A stretch of 64,000 bases of DNA, taken from the NCBI GenBank assembly GCA_963668545.1, contig OY764868.1, positions 3,286,001 through 3,350,000 on the forward strand, written 5' to 3'. Position 1 is the first letter of the stretch. Each line of letters begins with the position of its first letter. The notes beneath the pieces were generated by a model. It did no database searches. It was not told the DNA's origin and saw only the letters and a program-made list of their open reading frames with translations. This document shows positions 43,120 to 51,963 of the stretch, in pieces. Source of the stretch: G963662265 sp963668545. Lineage in GTDB: Bacteria; Spirochaetota; Spirochaetia; CADAEX01. The position numbers and the translations under genes were made by a program.

Positions 43120-44010
43120 ATGTATGAAGAGGATATACTCAACGAAATTTTTCAGTTTATTGAAACCCACCTTGACAGGGAAATCACCCTTAAAAAGATC
43201 AGTGACAGGATCTGCTATTCAGAGGAATATACCTGCCGCTTCTTCAAAAAGATGACAGGGGAAAACCTGTTTGATCATATAAGAAGCAGAAGACTTATCA
43301 GGGCAGCTGATGAGCTTGGTACAAACGGCGGGAAAATCATTGATATTGCACTTTCACACGGTTTCAACTCGCCTGAAGGGTTTTCAAGGGCATTCTCATC
43401 ATACTTCGGCATGCCGCCCCTCAAATTCCGGAACTGCAGACCGGAAATAAAACATTTCATGCCAAGGGGATACAAAGTCTACCCTTTGGAAATAAGGGAG
43501 AAAAAAATGAAGAAACTGACTGTCTTTACACAGGTTATTGAAAGACCTGAAAGGAAACTCTATCTGGTGCGCGGGGAAAAGGCGGAAGACTATTTTGAAT
43601 ACTGCGAAGAACTCGGATGCGATATATGGGGACGCCTTCTGGAGGTTGAAAATCCGCTGTATGAACCGGTTGGGGTATGGCTTCCGGAGCCTTTCAGAAC
43701 ACAGGGAACATCCTTTTATGCACAGGGGGTGGAAACAGCTGCTGATCATACAGGAAATGTTCCTGAAAACCTTGACTGCATACTGCTACCCGCATCAGAA
43801 TACATGGTTTTCCAGAGCGAGCCTTATGAGGAAAGTGATGAAACAATGATGGAGGTTATTCTCCAGGTACAGGATTCCATAAAGAAATATAACCCGGAAA
43901 TATACGGCTATGAATGGGCAGAAAACAACGGTCCGAGATTCCAGCTCATGCCGATCGGAGAAAGGGGTTATATTGAAGGACTTCCAGTGAAACGGAAGAA
44001 GCAGGGATAG
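43120..44010 (+). CDS. AraC-type regulator with GyrI-like effector domain
   Basis: A 296-residue transcription factor. Residues about 5-105 hold two AraC helix-turn-helices (ITLKKISDRICYSEEYTCRF and IIDIALSHGFNSPEGFSRAF, then FGMPPLKFR). Residues about 130-296 are a GyrI/Bac_rhamnosid-type small-molecule domain, as in SbmC, BmrR and Rob, so it may respond to a drug-like ligand. GGGGAAG precedes the ATG. A nitroreductase gene downstream is a possible target. Confidence 0.9.
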   Translation: MYEEDILNEIFQFIETHLDREITLKKISDRICYSEEYTCRFFKKMTGENLFDHIRSRRLIRAADELGTNGGKIIDIALSHGFNSPEGFSRAFSSYFGMPPLKFRNCRPEIKHFMPRGYKVYPLEIREKKMKKLTVFTQVIERPERKLYLVRGEKAEDYFEYCEELGCDIWGRLLEVENPLYEPVGVWLPEPFRTQGTSFYAQGVETAADHTGNVPENLDCILLPASEYMVFQSEPYEESDETMMEVILQVQDSIKKYNPEIYGYEWAENNGPRFQLMPIGERGYIEGLPVKRKKQG

Positions 44011-44023
44011 ATAAAAATACTTA

Positions 44024-44059
44024 CCCCCGGACAGCTTCAGATAATGATTTATCCGGGGG
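44024..44059 (+). terminator. Terminator-like hairpin
   Basis: CCCCCGGA (44024-44031) and TCCGGGGG (44052-44059) form a strong 8-bp stem after the AraC-type gene. The T-tract is weak (TCCTTTC), so termination may be partial. Confidence 0.5.
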
Positions 44060-44225
44060 ATCCTTTCACAGGCTCCGCCGGCATGTACTGTTAAAACAGA
44101 AACAATATTGCAGATTTTTAAAAAAGTTGAAACATGATACAGATCCTGTAAAACCCCGATATAAAAATTAATTCTCTTTGATTTCCGGTGTTTCTGTATT
44201 AATCTGATTTAAAAGGATAAATATT

Positions 44226-44966
44226 TTGAATGAAATACTTAAACAGATAAAAGAGAGAAAATCTGTAAGAATTTTTCAAAGAAAAGATATTCCTCCGGAG
44301 GTGAAGGAAGAAATACTGCAGTCTGCCTTCGAAGCCCCGACTGCAGGCTCCATGATGCTTTACACCATAATTGATATCACTGATCAGAAGCTGAAAGATA
44401 AACTTGCAGTCAGCTGTGATAACCAGATGTTTATTGCTGAAGCCCCACTTGTCCTTATCTTTCTGGCAGACTACCAGAAGTGGTATGACATGTTTCTGTT
44501 CAGCAGCTGCAGCCCGAGGAAACCAGGAGAAGGAGACCTGATGCTGGCAATATCTGACGCCCTGATAGCTGCCCAGAACACAGTACTTGCTGCAGGATCC
44601 ATGGGACTCGGATCATGCTATATCGGGGATATCATGGAAAACTGCGGGAAAGTGAGAGACATGCTTGATCTCCCGGATTATGTATTTCCTGCAGCCATGG
44701 TTGTTTACGGATACCCTTCAGAAAACCAGAAAAAAAGAAATAAACCTGTCCGTTTTGAAAAAAGTTATATTGTAAGTGAAAACAGATACAGAAAACTTAA
44801 AGGAGAGGAAATCTCTGCATACCATGATGCAAGGAATAACAAATCAGGAAAGATAAATCCCGAAACAATTGAAGCTTTCTGCAAGCGCAAGTACATGTCG
44901 GATTTTTCCATTGAAATGAACAGGTCAGTATCTGAATATCTTAAAAACTTCAGGAATAATACCTGA
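44226..44966 (+). CDS. Nitroreductase-family FMN oxidoreductase, second type
   Basis: A 246-residue nitroreductase, longer than the one at 27049. RKSVRIFQRKDI binds FMN phosphate and AGSMGLGSCYIGDI is the second FMN region; a roughly 60-residue C-terminal extension follows, as in NfrA/NfsA-like enzymes. The start is TTG with AAGGA nine bases upstream. A gene of unknown function follows 18 bases later. Confidence 0.88.
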   Translation: MNEILKQIKERKSVRIFQRKDIPPEVKEEILQSAFEAPTAGSMMLYTIIDITDQKLKDKLAVSCDNQMFIAEAPLVLIFLADYQKWYDMFLFSSCSPRKPGEGDLMLAISDALIAAQNTVLAAGSMGLGSCYIGDIMENCGKVRDMLDLPDYVFPAAMVVYGYPSENQKKRNKPVRFEKSYIVSENRYRKLKGEEISAYHDARNNKSGKINPETIEAFCKRKYMSDFSIEMNRSVSEYLKNFRNNT

Positions 44967-44984
44967 AAAGAAGAGAGTCATATT

Positions 44985-45488
44985 GTGAATAAAAAAGTAA
45001 TAATAAATGACAGCATGCAGAAAGGTTATTATTATCTTACAGAACCTGAAGGGGAAAACTTTGCAGAAGATTTCCTTCCGGAACTCAGCCCGAAAGAGAT
45101 GCTTGAACTGGGAGTCTTCGGAGGGAAATACCTTACAGACTGCAGGGGGGAATTCCCCGAAAACTGGTTTGAAAAAGCAAAGCTTTCTCCCGGGAAAAAG
45201 GACATATCATTAAACTTTTTCATGGTTGATGCATCTCTTCCCCTCAAAGCATGGCAGGACAGGGGATGGATACATCCGGCAGATCCCAGGGGATGGTTTC
45301 AGTGGTACTGCCGCTACTATATGGGGCGGAGGATGGAAGAAGAGGACAGAAGACAGATCAACAGGTGGAAGGCAATGAAACGCCATATCGGGCAGATAAG
45401 AAAAAACTGCAGAAAAGGGGATATTGAGTGCAGAAAAAAACAGAGGCAGGCACTTCTCCACTGGGCTTATGACAGCAGAAAATTCTAG
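44985..45488 (+). CDS. Conserved protein of unknown function
   Basis: A 167-residue protein. A central aromatic motif, RGWFQWYCRYYMGRRMEEED, and the basic tail are conserved in a family of unknown function that I recognise only by this pattern. There is no signal peptide or membrane helix. The start is GTG after AAGAGAGTC. It sits in an operon with the nitroreductase. Confidence 0.7.
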   Translation: MNKKVIINDSMQKGYYYLTEPEGENFAEDFLPELSPKEMLELGVFGGKYLTDCRGEFPENWFEKAKLSPGKKDISLNFFMVDASLPLKAWQDRGWIHPADPRGWFQWYCRYYMGRRMEEEDRRQINRWKAMKRHIGQIRKNCRKGDIECRKKQRQALLHWAYDSRKF

Positions 45489-45556
45489 TCAATATTTATT
45501 CTGATATTTGCAATTATGCTGTCATCTGGCCTATATTAATAAATAAGGATTTAAAA

Positions 45557-46462
45557 ATGGCTGTAAAAAACAATATTTATGAAAAAATAATAGCTAATCT
45601 CCATGACGGGCTTTTCTTTGTAGACAAGGATGCAGTTATCACATACTGGAACAAGGCGGCTGAAAGGATAACGGGATACCCCAGAAACGAGGTACTCGGT
45701 AAATCATGCACTGAAAATTTTTTAAGCTACTATGATGAAGAGGGAAATATGGTTTCCGGAGACCTGTGTCCCATACAGACAACAATTTCAGACGGCATCC
45801 CGAGAGAGAGTGACCTTTATATTATACATAAAAACGGCAGCAGGATACCTGTATCTGTGAGGGTAAGCACTGTTAAGGACAGTAAAAACAGGATTACAGG
45901 AGCAATTGAGCTTTTTACAGATATCAGTACAAAAACAGTGAATGAACTCAGAATAAGGGAGCTTGAAAAAATAGCACTTGTTGACAATCTTACTAAACTG
46001 GCAAACCGCCACTACATAGAAAAAGAGCTTAAAAGCAGGTTTGAGGAAAAAAAGCGTTTCAATATTCCGTTCGGGATACTTTTCGCGGATATTGATGATT
46101 TCAAGGAATTCAACGACAGATACGGACACCTTGCAGGGGATGAGGTATTAAAAAAGGTTGCTGAAGTTTTCGTTACTAATTCACGCCCTTTTGACCTTTT
46201 CGGAAGATGGGGGGGAGAGGAATTTATAGGAATCATCAGGAACATCAACGGCAGCGATCTTTATAATCTGGGAGAAAAGATGAGAAATCTTGTGTCTGAA
46301 TCGAAAGTTGTCAAAAACGATGAAATGCTGAGGATTACAATATCCATAGGCGCAACCCTTGTAAAACAGGGTGACAGCATCAACAGCCTGATTGAAAGAG
46401 CAGACAGGCTCCTTTACAAAAGCAAGGACAGCGGGAAAAACATCCTGTCGTCAGATTTCTGA
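45557..46462 (+). CDS. PAS-GGDEF diguanylate cyclase
   Basis: A 301-residue cytoplasmic c-di-GMP synthase. Residues about 8-125 are a PAS sensor (FFVDKDAVITYWNKAAERIT). The GGDEF domain (about 140-295) has the active-site GGEEF (219-223) and an intact inhibitory site RPFD (210-213) exactly five residues before it, so product feedback is expected. AAGGATT precedes the ATG. Confidence 0.93.
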   Translation: MAVKNNIYEKIIANLHDGLFFVDKDAVITYWNKAAERITGYPRNEVLGKSCTENFLSYYDEEGNMVSGDLCPIQTTISDGIPRESDLYIIHKNGSRIPVSVRVSTVKDSKNRITGAIELFTDISTKTVNELRIRELEKIALVDNLTKLANRHYIEKELKSRFEEKKRFNIPFGILFADIDDFKEFNDRYGHLAGDEVLKKVAEVFVTNSRPFDLFGRWGGEEFIGIIRNINGSDLYNLGEKMRNLVSESKVVKNDEMLRITISIGATLVKQGDSINSLIERADRLLYKSKDSGKNILSSDF

Positions 46463-46516
46463 GTCTATCTCTGATTTTTTAAACACAATGTTACATTCTC
46501 AAACTATAATAGAAAA

Positions 46517-47227
46517 ATGAAAAACAGAATTATTGCTTTTGATGCAGATGATACTTTATGGATCAACGAACCCTATTACAGGGAAACAGAAAAGGAATTT
46601 GCCATTCTGGTTTCAGATTACTGTCAGGAGGATGAGGCAAACAGAGAACTGCTGAAAACGGAAATAGACAATATCCCGTTATACGGTTTCGGCGCCAAGG
46701 GCTTTACCCTTTCACTTATTGAAACTGCATTGAGGATCAGCAGCAACAGAATCAGTCAGAAAAAAATCAGTGCCATTATTGATCTCTGTAAAAATCTCAT
46801 CAACAGGCCGGTAATTCTCCTTGAAGGAGTTGAAGAGACACTTGAAGCACTCTACAGAAAGGGGTACGGGATGGTGGTTGCCACAAAGGGGGACCTTCTT
46901 GACCAGCAGAGAAAGCTGAAAAAATCGGGACTTGAAAAGTATTTTGACCACATTGAAATAATGAGTGATAAAAAGGAGACAGACTATCTCAGCCTGACTG
47001 AAAGACTCGGAATAAGAACTAAAAGCTTTATAATGATAGGGAACTCCCTTAAATCTGATATTCTCCCTGCTGTAAGGATAGGAGCATCAGCAATCCATAT
47101 CCCGTTTCACACTACCTGGCAGCATGAAATGGAGGACCCGTCACCAGCGGAAAAAGAGAAATATACAGAAGCAGAATATATTTCAGATGTAATAAGTATT
47201 CTTGAAAGTAAAAATTTCAGTAGATAA
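46517..47227 (+). CDS. HAD-superfamily hydrolase
   Basis: A 236-residue HAD phosphatase. Motif I is FDADDTLWINE, motif II is in VVATKGD, motif III is a Lys near KKSGLEKYFD and motif IV is MIGNSLKSDILPA. A helical cap lies between residues about 15 and 90. The substrate is unknown. There is no clear ribosome site before the ATG. Confidence 0.88.
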   Translation: MKNRIIAFDADDTLWINEPYYRETEKEFAILVSDYCQEDEANRELLKTEIDNIPLYGFGAKGFTLSLIETALRISSNRISQKKISAIIDLCKNLINRPVILLEGVEETLEALYRKGYGMVVATKGDLLDQQRKLKKSGLEKYFDHIEIMSDKKETDYLSLTERLGIRTKSFIMIGNSLKSDILPAVRIGASAIHIPFHTTWQHEMEDPSPAEKEKYTEAEYISDVISILESKNFSR

Positions 47228-47302
47228 TTTTTATTTTCAGTTTCCGGGGAAAATGTTTTATAATTGAATACAGAATCCAGAAAGCTTACAGGGGGAATAA
47301 GA

Positions 47303-47824
47303 ATGAAAACAGCTGTTGTTTACAGATCAGTATCAGGTTTTACAAAGAAATATGCCCAGTGGATTTCGGAAGACCTTGGAGGAGACCTCTTTGAACTTTC
47401 ACAGTTTTCAGGAAAGGTTTCAAGCAACTACGATTCAATTGTCTTCGGGGGACCGCTTCATGCTGCCGGGATTGCAGGACTCAAGTCATTCAAAAAAAAG
47501 ATTAACCCGGGTAGCGGAAAAAAGGTAATTATCTTTGCATGCGGAGCATCCCCGGCTGATGAGAAAGTTCTTGGTGAAATCAGGACAAAAAATTTCTCTG
47601 TAACAGAAAAAAACAGAATTTCGTTTTATTACCTCAGAGGGGGATTTGACTTCAGCCGGCTTAATCCGGCAAACAAGATCATAATGTCACTTTTCAGAAA
47701 GAGTCTTGAAAAGAAAAATGAAAAAACAGAAGAGGAGCAGGGAATGCTTGATTCCTATGAAAACCCTGTTGATTTTACTGAAAAAGAAAATATAAGACCG
47801 ATTATAGATGAACTGAGGGAATAA
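47303..47824 (+). CDS. Flavodoxin-fold protein (HemG-like)
   Basis: A 173-residue FMN protein like HemG-type protoporphyrinogen oxidase. VVYRSVSGFTKKYAQWI is the phosphate loop and FGGPLHAAGIAGLKSFKK the second FMN contact. In an anaerobe it probably acts in redox balance rather than haem synthesis. ATG 47303 follows AGGGGGAAT. Confidence 0.82.
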   Translation: MKTAVVYRSVSGFTKKYAQWISEDLGGDLFELSQFSGKVSSNYDSIVFGGPLHAAGIAGLKSFKKKINPGSGKKVIIFACGASPADEKVLGEIRTKNFSVTEKNRISFYYLRGGFDFSRLNPANKIIMSLFRKSLEKKNEKTEEEQGMLDSYENPVDFTEKENIRPIIDELRE

Positions 47825-47874
47825 GGTAGAAAAAAGGCATATACCAATAACAGAGTTTCAATCAGGAGGTAATA

Positions 47875-48372
47875 ATGAATTTGAGAGATGTATTGAAAAA
47901 AGCAATTCAGGGAGAAATTGAGGGGAGAGAACTTTACAGGACAGCTTCTGAAAAAAGCAGTGATGAGAAGGCAAGGGAAGTTTTCGCATTTCTTGCCGAA
48001 GAAGAGGATTCCCATATAAAGGCTCTTCAGAATATTTTAAAATCCTACGCAGAAGACGAAGAATTGAAAATAGAGATGCCTGAAAGAAAAATCACCCTGG
48101 ATAATGCGGAAAATCCGATATTTTCAAAGAATTTCAGGGAAAGACTTGAAGGAAGACATTTTGAAATATCCGCTATTTCAATAGGGATGAAACTGGAAAT
48201 GGATTCTTATAAATTCTATTCAGCCATGGCGGAAGAAGAATATGATATCAAGTTAAAGGAATTTTTCAGATCAATGTCTGAGTGGGAGAAATCACATTAC
48301 AATGCACTCAGCAGGGAGATGGAATCACTGCAGAATGATTACTTTGAGAAAAACAATTTCGCCCCTTTTTAA
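47875..48372 (+). CDS. Ferritin-like (rubrerythrin-type) protein
   Basis: A 165-residue four-helix di-iron protein. The metal ligands are spread as in rubrerythrin: EIEGRELYRTAS, FLAEEEDSHIKAL and, after a 50-residue loop, EMDSYKFYSAMAEEE and SEWEKSHYNAL. The rubredoxin domain is missing. It probably removes peroxide or oxygen. AGGAGG precedes the ATG. Confidence 0.88.
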   Translation: MNLRDVLKKAIQGEIEGRELYRTASEKSSDEKAREVFAFLAEEEDSHIKALQNILKSYAEDEELKIEMPERKITLDNAENPIFSKNFRERLEGRHFEISAISIGMKLEMDSYKFYSAMAEEEYDIKLKEFFRSMSEWEKSHYNALSREMESLQNDYFEKNNFAPF

Positions 48373-48407
48373 AACTGCATTGCAGTCTTTTCTCCCAATA
48401 TACATTA

Positions 48408-49271
48408 TCAGCCGGGCTGTATACAAAGGGAAGACTGCATAATTATATCTGTCCATTCATCTTCAGCAGCAGGTACGAATTTCAGAAGAAATCCGCCGTT
48501 ATGACAGAACAGCCTTTCAGAAACTTCAGCCCTGGTGAAATCAATGTTATCATAGCCATGGTTTGTCCTGTAGAATGTCCTTGCCGATTCATTTTCTTCA
48601 TCAAAAGAATAAACCGCATCTGCTTCATAATGGTCCACCAGATCCTTGTCTGAAGACCTGGCAGCCTGAAAAAGCCCTGAAGGGGGACGCCTGTTGTAAA
48701 CAAGGACTTTCACACCGCAGTGTTCTGTCAGTTCAACATTGCCGTTTTCCGAGAGCCATTCAGATGCCTTTATCCGTTTTTCCTCAAAATCAATTTTTTC
48801 CCTGATTCCTTCCATGAAAAGACTGACAATGGAAAGGGGATTTTCCTCAAATGATTTCAGCAGAATATTCTGTGAAAAGGAAAAATATCTCCGGCTCTCT
48901 GAGGATGTCTCAAAATCAGCAAGAGCCTTCTGACCTTTTGTATCTACTGCTGATACAAGCTTTATATATTCATGTAACCGGCTTTCTGAAAGCAGAGGGA
49001 AATACTGTTCAAAAACAAGCCCTGCCGAAGAGGGAAGATCAGCATCCTGATGATGGTCAAACATCAGCTTTTCAGAATCATAAACAAGACCGCAGTCGAT
49101 AAAATATGTATCTTTTTCAGATCCGAGTGAAGAGGCAAGAGATACCGCCTCATGGGGGCTGACTCTTTCTACAGACCCGGGAAGTTCGTTTCTGTATACT
49201 GCTATCAGCGATATTGCAAGCAGTTCATCCATATGAGCTTTACCATTGTGAGTAATTATTCTGTATGCCAT
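48408..49271 (-). CDS. MYG1-family phosphoesterase-like protein
   Basis: A 287-residue protein similar to MYG1 and its bacterial relatives. THNGKAHMDE and MFDHHQDAD resemble the metal-binding motifs of the DHH superfamily. The C-terminus (GFLLKFVPAAEDEWTDII) matches the family end. MYG1 is a 3'-5' RNA exonuclease in eukaryotes; the bacterial role is open. Confidence 0.8.
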   Translation of the reverse strand: MAYRIITHNGKAHMDELLAISLIAVYRNELPGSVERVSPHEAVSLASSLGSEKDTYFIDCGLVYDSEKLMFDHHQDADLPSSAGLVFEQYFPLLSESRLHEYIKLVSAVDTKGQKALADFETSSESRRYFSFSQNILLKSFEENPLSIVSLFMEGIREKIDFEEKRIKASEWLSENGNVELTEHCGVKVLVYNRRPPSGLFQAARSSDKDLVDHYEADAVYSFDEENESARTFYRTNHGYDNIDFTRAEVSERLFCHNGGFLLKFVPAAEDEWTDIIMQSSLCIQPG

Positions 49272-49436
49272 TTATTCTCCGGTCATGTTCTATTTCTGTT
49301 ACAGCAGGTTTGGTGTATACAAGTTTCCTGTCTGGGGATAAAATAATATAAAGGAAAAACCCATGAATTTGAATACTTCAGCTTTTTTAAAAAGCTTTTT
49401 TTTAAATTGATTCACAAATGCTGAAGGGGAGTAATT

Positions 49437-50063
49437 TTGAATACAGAAAAACTGAAAACTGCTGAAAAATTATTTTTCAGAAAATATCCGGAAGGGTTTG
49501 ATTCACAGGAGATGAAGGAAATAGCCAGGAAGCACAAGCCGGAAAAGATGCACAGGATGGCAAGGGAACTGTTCAGCAGGGAAGTCTTTTCAGATACTCA
49601 GCAGATTACGGAAAACATGATAAAAACAGTAACAAGGTCTTCAATGGTTTCTGTATTTGAAAAACCGAGATTCAGGGATTACGTAAGATCACTGGATAAA
49701 GGAGAAAAACTGATTCTTGCAAAAGGGCTTGAAGATTTTCTCTACAATGATCAGGAAGCGGGATTTTCTGCAATGGTGGATATTCTTACACCTGGAAAAA
49801 TTGCAAAATGGCCTGTGATAACAGTAATACCGGAATATTTCAATCCCGGATGGGAAATATTTGTAAAGCCGACAACCGCAAAAGGAGTTCTTTCCTTCTT
49901 TGAAATAGATGATCCAGTCTACAGGCCAAGACCGGATTTTGATTTCTACAGAAAATACAGAGATGTAATAAACAGCATGAAAAAAGAGGTTTCAGAATCA
50001 CTCTCCCCTTCAAATGCAGCATTCTGCGGCTTTCTCATGATGAGTATGGATCCGGAGGAATAA
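49437..50063 (+). CDS. Protein of unknown function, first gene of a permease operon
   Basis: A 208-residue soluble protein with no signal peptide and no family I recognise. It begins with a charged helical region (AEKLFFRKYPEGFDSQEMKE) and ends with a mixed alpha/beta part (KWPVITVIPEYFNPGWEIFV). The start is TTG with AAGGGGAG upstream. It precedes two half-permeases and a methyltransferase with gaps of a few bases or overlaps, so it belongs to one operon. Confidence 0.7.
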   Translation: MNTEKLKTAEKLFFRKYPEGFDSQEMKEIARKHKPEKMHRMARELFSREVFSDTQQITENMIKTVTRSSMVSVFEKPRFRDYVRSLDKGEKLILAKGLEDFLYNDQEAGFSAMVDILTPGKIAKWPVITVIPEYFNPGWEIFVKPTTAKGVLSFFEIDDPVYRPRPDFDFYRKYRDVINSMKKEVSESLSPSNAAFCGFLMMSMDPEE

Positions 50064-50069
50064 CTGAAA

Positions 50070-50555
50070 ATGAAAATTCTATTCATATTAACTGCAGCCT
50101 GTGTCATTGCATCATTTGTAAAAGACAGAAAAAAAACAAAACAGGCTTTTAAGAAAGCATTTAAGAAATTTGAGAAAATGGTTCCCCCTTTTTTTACAAT
50201 GATAATTGCAATATCGATAGTACTTTATTTTCTCTCTGACGAAGCACTCCTTAAGATACTCGACAATGACAACCGCCTTCTCTCAGTGATACTTGCATCT
50301 CTTCTGGGTTCTGTATCTTTCATGCCTGGATTTATAACCTATCCACTGTGCGGCCTTCTTCTCCAAAAAGGGGTAACATACACAGTGCTTTCCGCATTCA
50401 CCACAACACTGATGATGGTTGGAGTTCTAACCTACCCTGTTGAAAAAGCCTATTTCGGAAACAGAGTAACAATAATAAGAAATCTTGCAGGTTTTGCTAC
50501 AGCACTTATTGTTGCTCTTGCAACAGGACTTGTTTTCGGAGAACTCATGCAATGA
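50070..50555 (+). CDS. Half of a DUF318-type permease, N-terminal half
   Basis: A 161-residue membrane protein with five helices (IIAISIVLYFLS, ILASLLGSVSFMPGFITYPL, FTTTLMMVGVLTY). The conserved GSVSFMPGFITYP segment matches one repeat of permeases of the DUF318/ArsP (COG0701) type, which are normally a single chain of twice this length. Its stop overlaps the next gene's start. Confidence 0.75.
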   Translation: MKILFILTAACVIASFVKDRKKTKQAFKKAFKKFEKMVPPFFTMIIAISIVLYFLSDEALLKILDNDNRLLSVILASLLGSVSFMPGFITYPLCGLLLQKGVTYTVLSAFTTTLMMVGVLTYPVEKAYFGNRVTIIRNLAGFATALIVALATGLVFGELMQ

Positions 50556-51073
50556 AAAAGAATTTGATTATCAAAGTTATAATTATACTGCTTTACGGAT
50601 GCTTTCTTGCATGGTCTTTTTTTACAGATTTTACTCCGGGCATTAAAATCGGAAAAACTTTTTCACATTTTTTATCAGATATGGTAAGCATTATTCCATG
50701 TGTTTTCATACTGCTGGGACTTTTCGAGGTATGGGTAAAACGGGAAACAGTTGAAAAACATCTCGGAGAGAAATCCTCTTTTCTCAGCTACCTCTGGGTC
50801 ATCCTGCTTGCAGGGACAACTGTGGGGGGGCTTTACCTCGCTTTTCCCGTCGCATATACAATTTATAAAAAGGGGGCAAGGCTTTCAGTCATATTTACAT
50901 ATATAGGAGCTTCTGCCGTATGCAGGATTCCCATGACAACTTTTGAAGCCTCCTTTCTGGGACTGAAGTTTACCCTTGTGAGGTTGCTTGTTTCGATTCC
51001 GCTGATAATTATCAGTTCCCTGATAATGGAAAAATTTCTGGCAGGGAGAAACTTTGAAATAAAAGAGGGATGA
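50552..51073 (+). CDS. Half of a DUF318-type permease, C-terminal half
   Basis: A 173-residue membrane protein with four or five helices and the second repeat of the family (SFLSYLWVILLAGTTVGGLY, then AFPVAYTIYKKGA). The start overlaps the previous stop (ATGA), and the next gene overlaps its own stop, so the two halves are made in equal amounts and probably form a heterodimer. Confidence 0.75.
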   Translation: MKKNLIIKVIIILLYGCFLAWSFFTDFTPGIKIGKTFSHFLSDMVSIIPCVFILLGLFEVWVKRETVEKHLGEKSSFLSYLWVILLAGTTVGGLYLAFPVAYTIYKKGARLSVIFTYIGASAVCRIPMTTFEASFLGLKFTLVRLLVSIPLIIISSLIMEKFLAGRNFEIKEG

Positions 51074-51747
51074 TAATGATTAAAGAAGGTATTTCTGTTG
51101 TAAGGAAAAAAGAAATAAACTATCTGAAGATTGATGGAAAAATCATGAAATTCAAACCATGGCTGGGGGACCTTCTATCCTTCCATTATGATGCAATAAT
51201 GAAAAAATCAATCTTTCCCAAAAAATTCAATGCGGATATCAAAAAGCATGAAAAAAATCTGGAAAACATTTACAGCGCAATACAGGACTCAACAGTTCTT
51301 GAACTAGCATGCGGCAGCGGAAATCTGTCAAATCTTCTGAACCGGAACAACCGGTATTCAGGAGTTGACATAAGTCCGGGACTTATAAGAATTGCTTTCA
51401 AAAAATTCATATCTGCAGGATTTGACAAGCCGCAATTCTATATTTCTGATGCTGCTAATCTCCCTTTCACAGATGATTATTTTGATATCTGCATCTGCAA
51501 TCTTTCTCTTAATTTTTTCCAGGATACAGCAGCGGCTGCAGAGGAGATTAAAAGAATAATAAAACCAGGCGGTGCATTTTACTGCAGTGTCCCTGTCCCT
51601 GAAAGAAAACCGGCAAAAAGCATTATAAGGGGAACACTTCCTTCTGCAGCAGAACTTGAGACTGTATTTACCAATGCAGGATTCAGTTTCACAGAATATA
51701 ATATTATAAACGGAGCAGTTTTTTATTTTAAAGCCGTAAAAAAATGA
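51070..51747 (+). CDS. Class I SAM-dependent methyltransferase
   Basis: A 225-residue methyltransferase. Motif I is VLELACGSGNLSNLL, then GVDISPGLI and DICICNLSLNF. It lacks the three Cys of ArsM. It starts with overlapping codons (ATGATAATG), either ATG being usable. It is the last gene of the operon with the split permease, which hints at modification of the transported compound. Confidence 0.85.
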   Translation: MIMIKEGISVVRKKEINYLKIDGKIMKFKPWLGDLLSFHYDAIMKKSIFPKKFNADIKKHEKNLENIYSAIQDSTVLELACGSGNLSNLLNRNNRYSGVDISPGLIRIAFKKFISAGFDKPQFYISDAANLPFTDDYFDICICNLSLNFFQDTAAAAEEIKRIIKPGGAFYCSVPVPERKPAKSIIRGTLPSAAELETVFTNAGFSFTEYNIINGAVFYFKAVKK

Positions 51748-51822
51748 AATGAGTTCCAGAAATTTTTCAGGAAATAAAACATTATACCTTTTTCTTTTAT
51801 TTATTCTGATCTCTTCATCAGG

Positions 51823-51921
51823 ATGGAAAAAGAGAAGCCTGATCAGGGACATGATCCTGATGAGATGAGAACACTGCTTTACATGATCTGCAATGCAAAG
51901 CTGGAAAAACCGAAACAATAA
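51823..51921 (+). CDS. Possible small charged protein
   Basis: A 32-codon frame (MEKEKPDQGHDPDEMRTLLY, ending LEKPKQ) with a weak ribosome site, placed directly before the terminator. It is too short to recognise. It could equally be a random frame. Confidence 0.3.
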   Translation: MEKEKPDQGHDPDEMRTLLYMICNAKLEKPKQ

Positions 51922-51926
51922 AAAAA

Positions 51927-51950
51927 GGCTGTCTTAGACAGCCCTTTTAA
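51927..51950. terminator. Bidirectional intrinsic terminator
   Basis: GGCTGTC (51927-51933), loop TTA, GACAGCC (51937-51943), with A8 before and TTTT after. It ends the rightward methyltransferase operon and the leftward ABC operon. Confidence 0.85.
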
Positions 51951-51963
51951 AACAACCTGTATA

